NCBI GenBank assembly: GCA_916048095.2
Contig: OU696575.1
Span: forward strand, 9,624,968 to 9,688,967
Direction: 5' to 3'
Source: Sacculina carcini
Lineage: Eukaryota; Arthropoda; Thecostraca; Sacculinidae
Length of the DNA stretch: 64,000 bases
A program made the translations under genes and the position numbers. Numbering within the stretch: position 1 is the first letter of the stretch; each line of letters opens with the position of its first letter. This document shows, in pieces, positions 54,641-64,000 of the stretch. The notes beneath the pieces are model-generated. The model was given only the letters and a program-made list of their open reading frames with translations. It was not told where the DNA came from and did no database searches.

Positions 54641-56540
54641 AATCATGATGTATGACATTGGTCCGTCTAGTTTTATCCTCACCGCACTTGCGAATTTTTC
54701 CGCAAGTGCGGTGATGTTGCTCATGAAGTCTGTGTCAGGTCCGCCAATAGTGCCGTCATCCAAAAACCAAACGTTAAAAGGTTTTGCGGTGATGATTGTA
54801 TGTACGGTGAGTGCAAACAGGAGTGGCCCTAGAGGATCTCCTTGCTGGACACTGCATCGTGACCAGATTCGTTCGTCTCCAATTCGTAGGGGAGTGAATC
54901 TTCCATAAGCCTGCCGTAGAAGCGGAGGAGCTAACGGGTATATTGCGGCTACCGCCATGAAAACTATCCCGATTCAGCGATTTTAAAGCGTTCCTCATGT
55001 TCACATTTACTATTATACATCCTCGGGCTTCAAAACATGATGAGTTGAGATCCTGTAAGGGAAGAGCTGTAGATATTTCCTCATTGTTCGCCATAGAGTG
55101 GTTGGTGTAAGTCTCAGCTCTTGAGCACGGATCCGATGTGACTTCTTTGGACTGTTCCCAACTGACTGCTGAATTTGTTGACGTTTCTGTTCTGTGATGC
55201 TAGGCTTTGCACCACTTCTTCCTTGATTGCAAGGGTGAATAGTTTGCTCCTTCTCAAAGTGCTTGACAATCCTCCAAATTGACTTGTCATCTGGGGTGTT
55301 CCTACCTCGGTGATGCCCGAATTTCTTCACAAACCTGCGGCGAACCTCCACGTAGGATTTGGTCTCATACCAAAATTGCACTATTTTTTGTTTCTGCTCC
55401 ACACTAGACATTTTTATCTGAAACAAGAAAAAAATTCATCAGGGTTAATTGCCACCTAGTTGTAAACGACATCTCCGAAGGAAACATGAGAGCAGCAAAA
55501 ATTGAAAATTCTGTGAATGAAACACATCCTGGCATTTTTTCTGAAACATGCTGTACTTTTTTTGGGGCGAGTGTAAAATTTGCGAACCGCATGAAAAGCA
55601 GCTTCGCAGCCAAGTTTGGTGCCGACTCCCAACTGAACGGGCTTGAGGTAATCTGCCGTTGTGATGATCGTCCCGTGCGCCATGATCTTGCACGCTACAC
55701 GGCGTAAAGTACTACCTACACGTTGTAAAGTATGGCGATCGGTTTCAGTCCTCCATCTTTCTTTTGAATGGCTAATAGGTGGCTCCTGTAAAAGATATCG
55801 AGTGCGACCTCGGGATGTTCTCTAGCAAAGTCTTGCACAGTCTTACAAGTGCGTCCACCAGGCCCCGTCCATCCTCTGCAGTTTGAGGTGATGCCATTTT
55901 AAAGAGGTGTAGGGTACCAACGCCGTCCAAACCAGCTGCTGAGCCTCTGGGCATTGCCATGATGGTGTTGCGCACTTCATCGGCGGTCGGGTCTATTGGT
56001 ATATCCGCTGGCTCCAAGTCAATCTGCATTGTTTGATTATCCTCATGCTGCGGTGAAGGATGTTTTTCCCTCAACGACTCAATCACTTCCAGAGTGGGTG
56101 CTGCCACGGTGTCATTGGAAGTCAACAGTCGCATAGCTGCAGACATATCTCCGTCATCGCACTTGGAGCGTATCCGACGAGCACTGTGTCTTGACCGGAT
56201 TCCATGTCGATGTCGATTGGTCTGTGGTGATAAAGACATGTTTGGCATTTCTACGCCTGAATACTCTCCGCGTGGCTTCGTGTGAGATGGACGCAGCTGC
56301 AGTGAAATGCTTTTTGACAAGACGTACATATTACTGTGGCTTTGCGGGCGTTATACATTTGACAAACGTCACATTCAGTAGCTCCTTGCACACGCTGTTG
56401 ATTCGTATTGACCGGTTGAGCTTCATCTTCTGATTCATTGTTCAGCTCACTCCCATATGTGTTGCGTTCCATGCCAGAATTCAGACACTTCTGAAAGCGG
56501 CACATCGGACATGATGCCCGGTTTCGCTGGGTGATGCTGC
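54629..56540 (-). pseudogene. LINE with GVQQGDPLGPLLF-type RT (Utopia/R2-like) and PHD-like finger
   Basis: Right to left on the minus strand: a C4HC3-like finger (CDVCQMYN, CTSCQKAFHCSC, KCQTC near 56260-56390) and an RT lead (CDDGDMSAAMRLLTSNDT, PRGSAAGLDGVGTLHLFKMA near 55900-56130). A middle block follows (IMAHGTIITTADYLKPVQLG, GCEAAFHAVRKF near 55600-55690), then, after a mariner insertion, NMRNALKSLNRD, CSVQQGDPLGPLLFALTVHT and the catalytic VWFLDDGTIGG near 54760. This RT style is seen in Utopia/NeSL/R2-like LINEs. Broken by shifts. Whether the finger belongs to the same protein is inferred from position and strand. Confidence 0.7.
55013..55410 (-). pseudogene. mariner-family transposase N-terminus (DUF4817 HTH)
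   Basis: The minus strand reads MSSVEQKQKIVQFWYETKSY, EVRRRFVKKFG, KHFEKEQTIHP, GRSGAKPSITEQ, SVGNSPKKSHRIRAQEL and LTPTTLWRTMRKYL. This is the paired-like DNA-binding half of mariner-type transposases, open for about 130 codons. The DDE half is absent. It interrupts the LINE RT at about 55018 to 55570. It could have been truncated on arrival or later. Confidence 0.82.
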
Positions 56541-57441
56541 ATGTTCCATGGTTTTACACTTTTTGTGTGATGAAATGCTGGATGTGCTCCGCCTAAAGAA
56601 TTCGTTCCATGCGCCGCTTGCAGGGGCGCCATACCGCCTTGACACGGGACCCTCGTCGTTTTAAACGGAGCAGGTTTCGATATTGTTATGCTAATACAAA
56701 TGTAATATAACTTTGATTATGCTCAGTCAGCTGCGGGTGCAAAGAAAATAACGCAATTTTCGCTAAAATGGCTAAATAGTGTTTTAGCAAAACATTGTAA
56801 AAACGGTTGAATCTTGACAACGCGCAGTCGTTGCAGCCATTATATCCGTTGAATGTGTATGTTGCAGTCGTTGGGTGATTGACAAATAATGACAACGCGC
56901 TAGCGGCTGAGTCCTCAAACTTCCGGGAACGAAATCACGCAAATACAACCCAGACAATCGGCCCCATTCACCTACGAAAAATCATCCCTGTCACACCAGA
57001 AACACCGAAGAAACCACCGCAAAAACTGCGCAGCAACGAAACAATTTCCGCATTGTATCACCATCACAAATACCGTATATGTGTAGGATTTCCCCTGTTC
57101 GTTGAGTGACTAGCTCCCGACGCACGCGGCCGTCCAGGTCATCCCATCCCGGCTTTGCGGACCACTCCCGGAAAGTAATCGCAGCCGCTAGGGTTGCGGA
57201 AGAGGGGGCGGGTGCCGTTGGCATAACAAAGACCGGGGTCGCGTGCTGTTTGGGTTAGTTCCGCTCTATCCACTGAAGTCGGATTGCGTCCGAGTCGGGG
57301 GCGGATATGAGCGAGCCTGCAGCAACAGCGGAGCGATTTTCAGCTGATATGACTTTGCTAGAGTAGATGTTGTGAAGGACGCTGAACTGTCTTCCGATTC
57401 TTCCGTTCCAGTAGAATAATCCTTTTGACCTTTGTGCGTCT
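56541..57441. other. no recognised gene; GC-moderate open frames
   Basis: The minus strand has short frames (FREWSAKPGWDDLDGRVRRE near 57150; GRIGRQFSVLHNIYSSKV, SAPDSDAIRLQWIERN near 57260-57420) with coding-like composition. I cannot assign them; they may be remains of the neighbouring hAT or LINE. Confidence 0.3.
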
Positions 57442-57640
57442 TCACGAATCTTGGCTTGCGTTGGGGTCAAATTTTGTGCAATTTCCAATGTGCTTTGCCA
57501 TTCTGCTTCCCTTTTTTGATATTACCGACGAGCATAACATGCATTTCACCTTGAGTACTTTCAGTTCGCTTGTCACATCCAAAAACAATTTGGAAACTTG
57601 CGTGTTCTTTCTGCCGGGCATTCTGCCACACTGGCTCAAC
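57442..57640 (-). pseudogene. BED-type zinc finger of a hAT-like transposase
   Basis: The minus strand reads MPGRKNTQVSKLFLDVTSEL, VKCMLCSSVISKKGSRMAKH and IGNCTKF: C-x2-C ... H-x3-C, with the PGR start common in BED-finger hAT proteins. Only the finger is seen; no downstream hAT core was recognised. Confidence 0.6.
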
Positions 57641-57813
57641 ACAGGATTAGCAATACAGGATTTACATGCAAGCGCTGGAAACTGACTGAGGACATGAGCC
57701 ATTTGATGATTGTGTGATGTTTTTGCATTCGACGAAAACCTGTCATCCAATATCGAGCTGTTTGTGTTCGTGTAAAATAGGGGAACATAGCAATTACACC
57801 TACGAGCAATCAC

Positions 57814-58447
57814 CTCTACACCCGTCCCAGCTCTCTCGCTTTCTATGCGCCTAGGTGTAACTGCACCGAGACGCTATGGTCTCAACACAGACAGAGCGAG
57901 GAGAAACCTTGGGCGTAACCGTCCTAGCTGCATTTTCCCTTACTCTGTCTCTCTCGCATTGGTCGTTCACTAATCATAGGCGAGCCTAGTCTCAAATAAT
58001 ATTGGGTTTGATCAGGAATTATCTTAAATATTTGATCAGGAATTATCCCAATCAACTTATCTCAGCAACTGTCTATATAAATCGTGGAAAATGTAAAGGT
58101 TACATCACCAGTGTTTCAGTGTATAACAATTCCATTTCAGATATTTAGTTTTTCATTATACTAACGATATTTTGTATAGTTATACCAACAGCATGTATAT
58201 ATTTATAGCTTGCTATGTTGATATATTCATATATATACATACCTCGAATTGAGTTTTTCAGTTGTTTCATTTCTACAATTGTGTAAATAATGTGTATGGT
58301 ACCTGGCAACTCTACGAATATGCATTACACCAAATATAAAAAATTATGAAAATGCATATGAAATGGGAAGAGGAAACAGTGGACACAAAATTGATGTTGT
58401 CCGGGAAAAATACAATGGTGATAGAAGCAAGCCCTAATCACAGTCAC
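57814..58447. other. non-coding, AT-rich
   Basis: No gene or element recognised. Confidence 0.4.
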
Positions 58448-58592
58448 GCTGCCAAATAACAACGAAAAAGATGAGAGAGAATAGAATAGAGGCTAAATGA
58501 CATGAGTCCGCATTGACCAACACTTTCCGCTATGCCAAATACAACGAAAAATGTGAGAGAAGAGAATAGAAGCCAAATCACACGAGTCTGCA
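58448..58592. repeat. diverged tandem duplication (about 60-bp block twice)
   Basis: GCCAAATAACAACGAAAAAG... (from about 58451) and GCCAAATACAACGAAAAATG... (from about 58535) share GAGAGAATAGA, GCCAAAT/GCTAAAT and CGAGTCTGCA/TGAGTCCGCA blocks. Confidence 0.65.
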
Positions 58593-60038
58593 CTGTGAAT
58601 GGAAACACAACAATGTAAGTGGATTATGAATTAATGTTTTATGGGATACATTGCAGAGTGGGAGAAGTGAAAATCTAAATGAGAAATACGACTGGTGCCA
58701 GACTACAAAATTCACAGCCAGTTGGAGATTTCCTGACGCCAATAAAGCCGAAGATATAGCTGGGTTGACGAAGTTATGTGTCTGCAGATGAGAATCAGTC
58801 GAGGTGCACTTCGGACAGTCACGTTGTCGTATAGTCGTACTCCGGATAATCAGTAGCGTTGGTTCTCCAGTCAGCTGTTAATGACAATAAATGAGATATG
58901 TAAATGAGATAACAGAGGTGCTTTCCTAATCACTGAATCTCCAACCATTGAGAGCGTATGAGTTCGGCCGTGACTAGAGCCACGTTACCAGGACACGGGG
59001 CGAGGACCCACTCATACTTGCGTCCCGGGAATGGCCCTGTGGGCTACGCGCGCGAGGGTTACCGCAGAGAACCACACAAAACAAAAGATCACGAGCAAGT
59101 GGCTGTATTCTTGAACAAAGTCATCTCAAGTCCATGCATTCAATGTTAGAGGTCATACGGCGCTACATAATGAAGGTTATACAAAGTCAAAGTTTTAAGA
59201 TACTAAATAACGTTAAATAACCTGCAAATTAAACACTGGTGGAAACATGCGATTAAAGTCTAAATATAAGTAATAACGTATTATCCTTACAACGAAACAA
59301 AACATGATATTACCCATAATAAACAACTGAAAGCAATACATATTATGCGCATCTGGCGCATTCGCACAAATCTTAGGTTCGGCAAATCCAAACATAAAAA
59401 TTCAGAGCAGTCGTTTAGACCTCTACATCACTCCCTCACCGAGAAGTGGAACGTCCCAAAAGTACAACGGTGAAAAAAAAACATCAAACAAACAATATAT
59501 AAAAAGTGCATACATAAAAGATAGGACGCAATTTCACAAACCCGCCCTGACAATCTTGCACGGCGCTGACACACATGCGTGTATCACGCGTAACATAGCG
59601 CACAAACACTGCATGCACTCACACACATTCACTCAATCGATGAAATTGAATGGAAAACCTCGGTTCGCATGAACCACACAATTGAACAGTAGCTGAACAG
59701 AACACTACACACACGCACACAGACGCACACACCATCAAAATCGTCCCCCCCGCAATCAGCTGATCAACATCGATCAAGCTGAGAAACTGGAGAGAAACGT
59801 GAGTACACAGGAAACAAACGATGAAACAGGCAGCAATATACAAGCAGTACAATACAATACAAGCAGTACGACACCATACAATGAGTGTCGGAATGAGCCA
59901 GGCGCCTGCATGAATACATCATCAAAACAACAACAAAACATATCTGAAATACAAAAAAAACAACAACAGAGACCCAAAGCAGCCTCTATAACACACGGAG
60001 AGACATTGTAGAAACATGAGCGCCATCTAAACAAATAA
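58593..60038. other. non-coding, includes the 3' side of a Gypsy unit
   Basis: CA-rich from about 59585 to 59730. It should contain the 3' LTR of the minus-strand Gypsy whose pol ends at 60039, but I could not fix its edges. No host gene seen. Confidence 0.4.
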
Positions 60039-60756
60039 TCAGTAATACACATTATCAAGGTGTGTGTTGAACCGGACAGTGCGCCCAGTTCGTGTACGAA
60101 CTGCCGGAGCTGTGGTCGGTGTAGTGGGCCGTGGCGACGTCGAAGCCGCCTCCGATGTCACTGGTCGTGCACCGTTCTGATCTGTCGCCTCTGGCGTAGA
60201 ACCGGTCGATTGGCGGACAGGTGGACGAGGTTGAGACAGTATTGCCGGCTTGAGCCGATCAATAGAGACCGTCTGCAATTTGCCTGAAGGGAATTCAAGA
60301 GTGTACACTTTGTCTGAGCGTTTAACCACTCTAAAAGGGCCGCAATAAGGCGCTTCCAGGGGTTTACGTACCCGGTCGATGCGTAGCCACACATAATCAC
60401 AGCGCATGAGGTCGCGCGGGATGTACACTGGTGGCTGGCAATGAGCTGTCGTGTCGGTGAGGTGATGAAAATCAATCTCCGACATGCGCGTACTGAGTTC
60501 ATGAACGAAGTCTGTCTGCGCTTGCGTGGAAGTCGTATTGTCGCCTGTAAAAATACGCGGGCACATCAGTTGGCCACCGGTCACACAGGTGAAAGGAGAC
60601 AATCCGGACTCAGACGGCAGAAGGCGAATTCCAAGCATCACCACTGGCAAGGCGGACAGCCAGCATTGACGGCGAGCCATAATAGACGTCTTTATCACTC
60701 TGTGGAGGCGTTCCACCATACCATTTGACTGGGGATGGTAGGCAGTCGTGCGTAGG
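60039..60756 (-). pseudogene. Gypsy integrase C-terminal half (fossil)
   Basis: The minus strand reads LRTTAYHPQSNGMVERLHRV, LPVVMLGIRLLPSES, YVWLRIDRVRKPLEAPYCGP, FRVVKRSDKVYTLEFPSGKL and a Pro/Thr-rich tail ending TGRTVRFNTHLDNVYY. Same family as 18454-19387. Its upstream part is cut off exactly where the LTR at 60757 begins, so another LTR element jumped into it. Broken. Confidence 0.9.
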
Positions 60757-61048
60757 TGTAACAATGTATATATTTCATGCGGTGTTGTATATAACTTGTA
60801 TTCTTATATCTTTATTTAGTAATCGTTGATTTTTTTGTGCATTGTGTATTGTATGTTGTGCATTGAAAGTGACATAGGATAGGATAGAAGTTAGGACAGG
60901 AAGTGAAGCGTAAACACATGCATCACTGTCACCAGAATTGGTTAGGCAACGAGAAAGTAGTGAACGCAAGCTCACACACACACACATAAACACAAACATC
61001 ACCAGAATAGGTCAGCATACAGAACACAGCATTGGTTGCACACACGTA

Positions 61049-61089
<41 letters not shown>

Positions 61090-61726
61090 CTGCAAGACAT
61101 AAAAGAGAAAGCAGGACAGCACGCGCACACGCATATATCACCCACACCAGTGTGCAAGACTATGTGCGTGTGCCGGGCGTGTTGCAGTGTGGCGACCTAA
61201 CTGTACGTAACTAATGAGGTCGTGCACAACTTGAAGCTGCAGAATGAAGTAGGCGGCGCTAGTTGGCACTATATAAGCACAGTGTTTTCACCATTCGGGG
61301 GATAGAGAGGATGGAGATAGGAATAGAAGAGCAGCGGCAGTAGGAGAATATAGGAATAGAAGAGCAGCGGCGGTAGAGATATGGAATAGATTGATAGAAG
61401 CGGCAGCGGGAAGAGATAGATTGAGCAGCAGCAGCAGTAGAGGAGATTCAGTAGAGAAGTGGAGTGGTTCAGAGGGAGAATGGAACGGAACAGAGTATAG
61501 CAACACCAGAGGATAGAACGGGAGACCAGATAGGATAGAAAACTGGATATAACGTTAGGACACAAATATTTAGGAACAGCAACATTAGTTATAATATCAC
61601 GACGAAATACATTGTTTCTTCAACAATCAACTGTGTTTGGAATCGGACATCAAGAGTTATCGCGGCTCACAACGACAAGAGGCCTGCTTCACTAGAATTA
61701 TCATCGCTGAAGACAAAACTGTTACA
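60757..61726 (+). repeat. 5' LTR of fossil 3
   Basis: Starts TGTAACAATG and ends CTGTTACA. Contains a long CA tract (61046-61087), a purine-rich stretch (about 61305-61460, many AGCAG/GGATAG units) and a TATA box. Confidence 0.88.
61270..61277 (+). promoter_or_regulatory. TATA box in the 5' LTR of fossil 3
   Basis: CACTATATAAGCAC, TATATAAG at 61270-61277, about 450 bp before the LTR end and on the same strand as the primer-binding site. Confidence 0.55.
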
Positions 61727-63387
61727 TTTGGTGCCGTGACCCGGATGAAGTCAGAATGTATTTTTTCTTTTATGAAGTTGGGTAGCGATATACCGTCGCC
61801 GGATGTCATCAGTATAAACGCCATGGCTTCGTCTCGGCTGTCTGCGGGCACCATCCATGGTACAGCGACCTCGTCTGTCACTACGGCGTAACTCTTCCAT
61901 ACTTCGAGGAGACTACGCATAGAATGTCCTCTCAGAACCGCATCGCGGATACCGGACATCTGGACTCGATCGAGCAAATGATTGTCCTCATCGTTATACA
62001 CTTCATACTGTATGACTCTTGCGCCTGTTAATATTTCCACCAGGGGATTCCACGACCCTACCCCGAAAACGGGATGGTTCATCGCTGAGTCGCGGCACAA
62101 CGGTACGTGGTCTAGCGAGGAAACAGCCGATTCCCGTAGGTAGGTGGCCTCCTGCGGGCCGGTAATGGACCGAGGCCGAGTTCCGGGCATCCGCTGGGAA
62201 AACCAGTTGGGGGCATTGGTGGTGTATATCGTATCCGCGTCGGTGCCTGGAGGCGGTGCCGCGAGGCGGATCGCCTCCGGTTGGGGTGCCCACCGCATTA
62301 TCAGTGATGACTCCAGCACCGCGATCTCTGCCCAGTTGACAGGGTAACCGGGGCGCGATGCTACGACCCTCGGCGAGAACCAGTCCTCAAACAGCTTCTT
62401 TTGCGTCACAGAACTGGACGTGATGTCACGCCTTATCATGTCCAGCAGTTCATGCGCGTCGATAGGCGCTACACCATGCCTGTCCTTCCCAGTGTCTTCG
62501 TCCCTGTAGGTGACAGGCTTCAGCCTGAAGGGCCCCCATGGCACCTCCTTGTTCACAGTCGCGATAACGATTAACAGGCGCTTGCATCTGTCGGGCCCGA
62601 TGGCCACCAAGCCTGCGCTGCTGACAAAGGTATCTTTGACAGGAGGCACCGAATCATCTCCTCGTACCATTGAAAAAGTCTGAGTCCGTATAACAAGCGG
62701 ATATGGAAGTGCGCCAGCAGCCTGGCACGACCACATACGGTTGTTATCCGTACCATCTTGTGATAAAAATACCACTTCCAAGTCCTCGTCGGCGAGTCCC
62801 CACGTCCTCGTAGGTCTGATAGTTCCGCCGGAAACAGTCGGCACCCTCGCACCTTTAAGCATCTCTATTGCTCCAGGAAGAGCAATGACGCCGACCTCTA
62901 ACTGGTTGTCTCCCTCCTCGACCGTGCGGCACTTGGACGCCCACGGCGCCCATGGCAAAAAGCCCATCTCGCCTTTGTTACGTACAGCGACACCCCACGG
63001 TACACCAGACGGCTGTACGAAGCTTTTGTCCGTTTGATAGTTTGTATAGAGAGAAGCTTTGAGCGCCCTGCCCCTGTAGTCGGCTTTATAGTCCCGCACG
63101 GTGTTGTGCGCGTAGACTCTCAATTCCGGCGCTGCCGCCAGGATAAAGCTGGACTCTTGGCCAGGTCTGATGTCCATGTACATTGAAGATATCTCTACTG
63201 GTGAATCGTCGAGCTTTGATATGAAGCGAGTAGTGGTCTCGCTCTCTACCGCCCGCCCGTGGTGGAACAGGTGATTAATATTCACACTGAACCACACGGG
63301 TAGGTCGTTGAGGCAGCTAAACGGGGAATCAGTCGTGGTGATTACGCCGCCTGGGTCCGGCGTAACTATCAGAACTATTACGTATAA
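61657..63387 (-). CDS. long antisense ORF, possible RNA-virus coat-type protein
   Basis: Open for about 576 codons on the strand opposite to the LTRs; the last 30 or so codons read through the primer-binding site and LTR and are probably not original. I recognise no gag, protease, RT, RNase H, integrase or envelope motif. The product is mixed alpha/beta in character, rich in Pro, Trp, Arg and Asp, with no signal peptide, zinc knuckle or membrane segment (segments: FHHGRAVESETTTRFISKLD, GVPWGVAVRNKGEMGFLPWA, APNWFSQRMPGTRP). Length and style recall capsid proteins of totivirus-like dsRNA viruses, but that is an impression, not a match. GC content is higher than the surroundings, which suggests a foreign source. 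No start is assigned. Confidence 0.5.
   Translation of the reverse strand, partial: LYVIVLIVTPDPGGVITTTDSPFSCLNDLPVWFSVNINHLFHHGRAVESETTTRFISKLDDSPVEISSMYMDIRPGQESSFILAAAPELRVYAHNTVRDYKADYRGRALKASLYTNYQTDKSFVQPSGVPWGVAVRNKGEMGFLPWAPWASKCRTVEEGDNQLEVGVIALPGAIEMLKGARVPTVSGGTIRPTRTWGLADEDLEVVFLSQDGTDNNRMWSCQAAGALPYPLVIRTQTFSMVRGDDSVPPVKDTFVSSAGLVAIGPDRCKRLLIVIATVNKEVPWGPFRLKPVTYRDEDTGKDRHGVAPIDAHELLDMIRRDITSSSVTQKKLFEDWFSPRVVASRPGYPVNWAEIAVLESSLIMRWAPQPEAIRLAAPPPGTDADTIYTTNAPNWFSQRMPGTRPRSITGPQEATYLRESAVSSLDHVPLCRDSAMNHPVFGVGSWNPLVEILTGARVIQYEVYNDEDNHLLDRVQMSGIRDAVLRGHSMRSLLEVWKSYAVVTDEVAVPWMVPADSRDEAMAFILMTSGDGISLPNFIKEKIHSDFIRVTAPNVTVLSSAMIILVKQASCRCEPR
61729..61746 (+). other. primer-binding site of fossil 3
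   Basis: TGGTGCCGTGACCCGGAT two bases after the LTR end CTGTTACA, the form common in Gypsy and BEL/Pao elements. It fixes the LTR orientation as plus. Confidence 0.75.
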
Positions 63388-63644
63388 CTATTACGTATAT
63401 CTGCGCGATGACATCTGTGAACAACATCAGCCGAATTCATCCACCATGTACGAGGTACCAAGAAGCCAAATACTCATCGGAATGTGTGCAAATAAACAAC
63501 AATCGCGGGGCTCAATTGTACAAATACTCGTCAGTTGAAGATCATCACACGTCTTCAATGAAAACCCACTTCTGACCACACAATAGCATGGCCGTGTATA
63601 AGCTCTAGTGGCTCGCATTCGCTCGATTGACCTCGCAGTTGTTG
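63388..63644. other. interior of fossil 3 between the antisense ORF and the 3' LTR
   Basis: A duplicated ACTATTACGTATA-type motif near 63373-63402; otherwise unassigned. The bases just before the 3' LTR (GATTGACCTCGCAGTTG) are not purine-rich. Confidence 0.4.
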
Positions 63645-64000
63645 TGTAACAATGTATATATTTCATGCGGTGTTGTATATAACTTGTATTCTTATATCTT
63701 TATTTAGTAATCGTTGATTGTTTTGTGCATTGTGTATTGTATGTTGTGCATTGAAAGTGACATAGGATAGGATAGAAGTTAGGACAGGAAGTGAAGCGTA
63801 AACACATGCATCACTGTCACCAGAATAGGTTAGGCAACGAGAAAGTAGTGAACGCAAGCTCACACACACACACATAAACACAAAAATCACCAGAATAGGT
63901 CAGCATACAGAACACAGCATTGGTTGCACACACGTAGACACACACACACACACACACACACAACTGCAAGACATAAAAGAGAAAGCAGGACAGCACGCGC
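63645..64000 (+). repeat. 3' LTR of fossil 3 (runs off the window)
   Basis: Matches 60757 onward for all 350 visible bases with only scattered substitutions and a shorter CA tract. Confidence 0.9.

Larger units (their letters stand above)
60757..64000 (+). mobile_element. LTR-flanked unit with an antisense virus-like insert (fossil 3, runs off window)
   Basis: Two direct LTR copies: 60757-61726 and 63645 to the window end. Over the 350 bp that can be compared they differ by only a handful of bases plus CA-tract length, so the unit is young. The 1.9-kb interior holds a primer-binding site, then a long antisense open frame, and no gag or pol. LTR family undetermined (Gypsy or BEL/Pao both use TGGTGCC-type sites). 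It is inserted in a Gypsy integrase; the right TSD lies outside the window. Confidence 0.82.

Noticed and set aside
62003-62293. Shorter frames overlapping the 61657-63387 antisense ORF
   Set aside because: Shadow frames of the longer ORF; no independent signal.
1-64000. tRNA, rRNA and CRISPR arrays
   Set aside because: None recognised on either strand; the only Pol III-like box is the B box at 44167.

Overview
This window looks like nuclear DNA from an animal, most likely an invertebrate. It has spliced host exons with GT-AG and GC-AG introns, animal-type LINEs, hAT, Tc1/mariner and Harbinger DNA transposons, Gypsy and BEL/Pao elements, and very abundant (CA)n microsatellites. I cannot name the species. 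Nothing in it looks bacterial.

Only one host gene is clear: a plus-strand orthologue of Integrator complex subunit 14 (INTS14/VWA9). Eight coding exons lie between 42594 and 51115 and encode about 479 residues, from the vWA N-terminus to the conserved LQ.DVQK.LR.ARKLP block. The last coding exon is not visible, and the sequence downstream is all repeats. Its introns hold LINE pieces, a Harbinger MITE, a SINE-like unit and a perfect hairpin. Two or three further candidate host exons, for small secreted cysteine-rich peptides, lie at 8120, 9308 and 27103.

The rest is layered mobile DNA. 1-7.5 kb: a decayed hAT transposase with a hAT MITE inside it, a LINE, a 1.5-kb non-autonomous hAT and a fragment of an unidentified protein family. 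9.9-17.3 kb: a 21-bp minisatellite, a Tc1/IS630-type transposase split by a two-ORF LINE that itself holds a palindromic element and a solo LTR, and a BED-finger hAT split by a solo LTR. 17.5-26.8 kb: LINE tails, rearranged Gypsy pieces, solo LTRs, a second minisatellite array and a BEL/Pao integrase split by a LINE. 27.3-40.4 kb: two hAT-type elements, each opened by a complete LTR element; target-site duplications (TSDs) are readable at every level. 51.2-57.8 kb: a decayed LINE with RNase H running into an oppositely oriented LINE with a GVQQGDP-type RT, itself interrupted by a mariner piece.

The most unusual object is at the right end. A Gypsy integrase (60039-60756) is cut by a young LTR pair (60757-61726 and 63645 to the window end). 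Between the LTRs there is no gag or pol; instead there is a roughly 1.7-kb open frame in antisense to the LTRs. Its product resembles no retroelement protein I know, and may be a captured RNA-virus coat-type gene. Target-site duplications allow most insertions to be ordered in time, and many LTR families here carry CA/TG tracts, which explains much of the microsatellite content.
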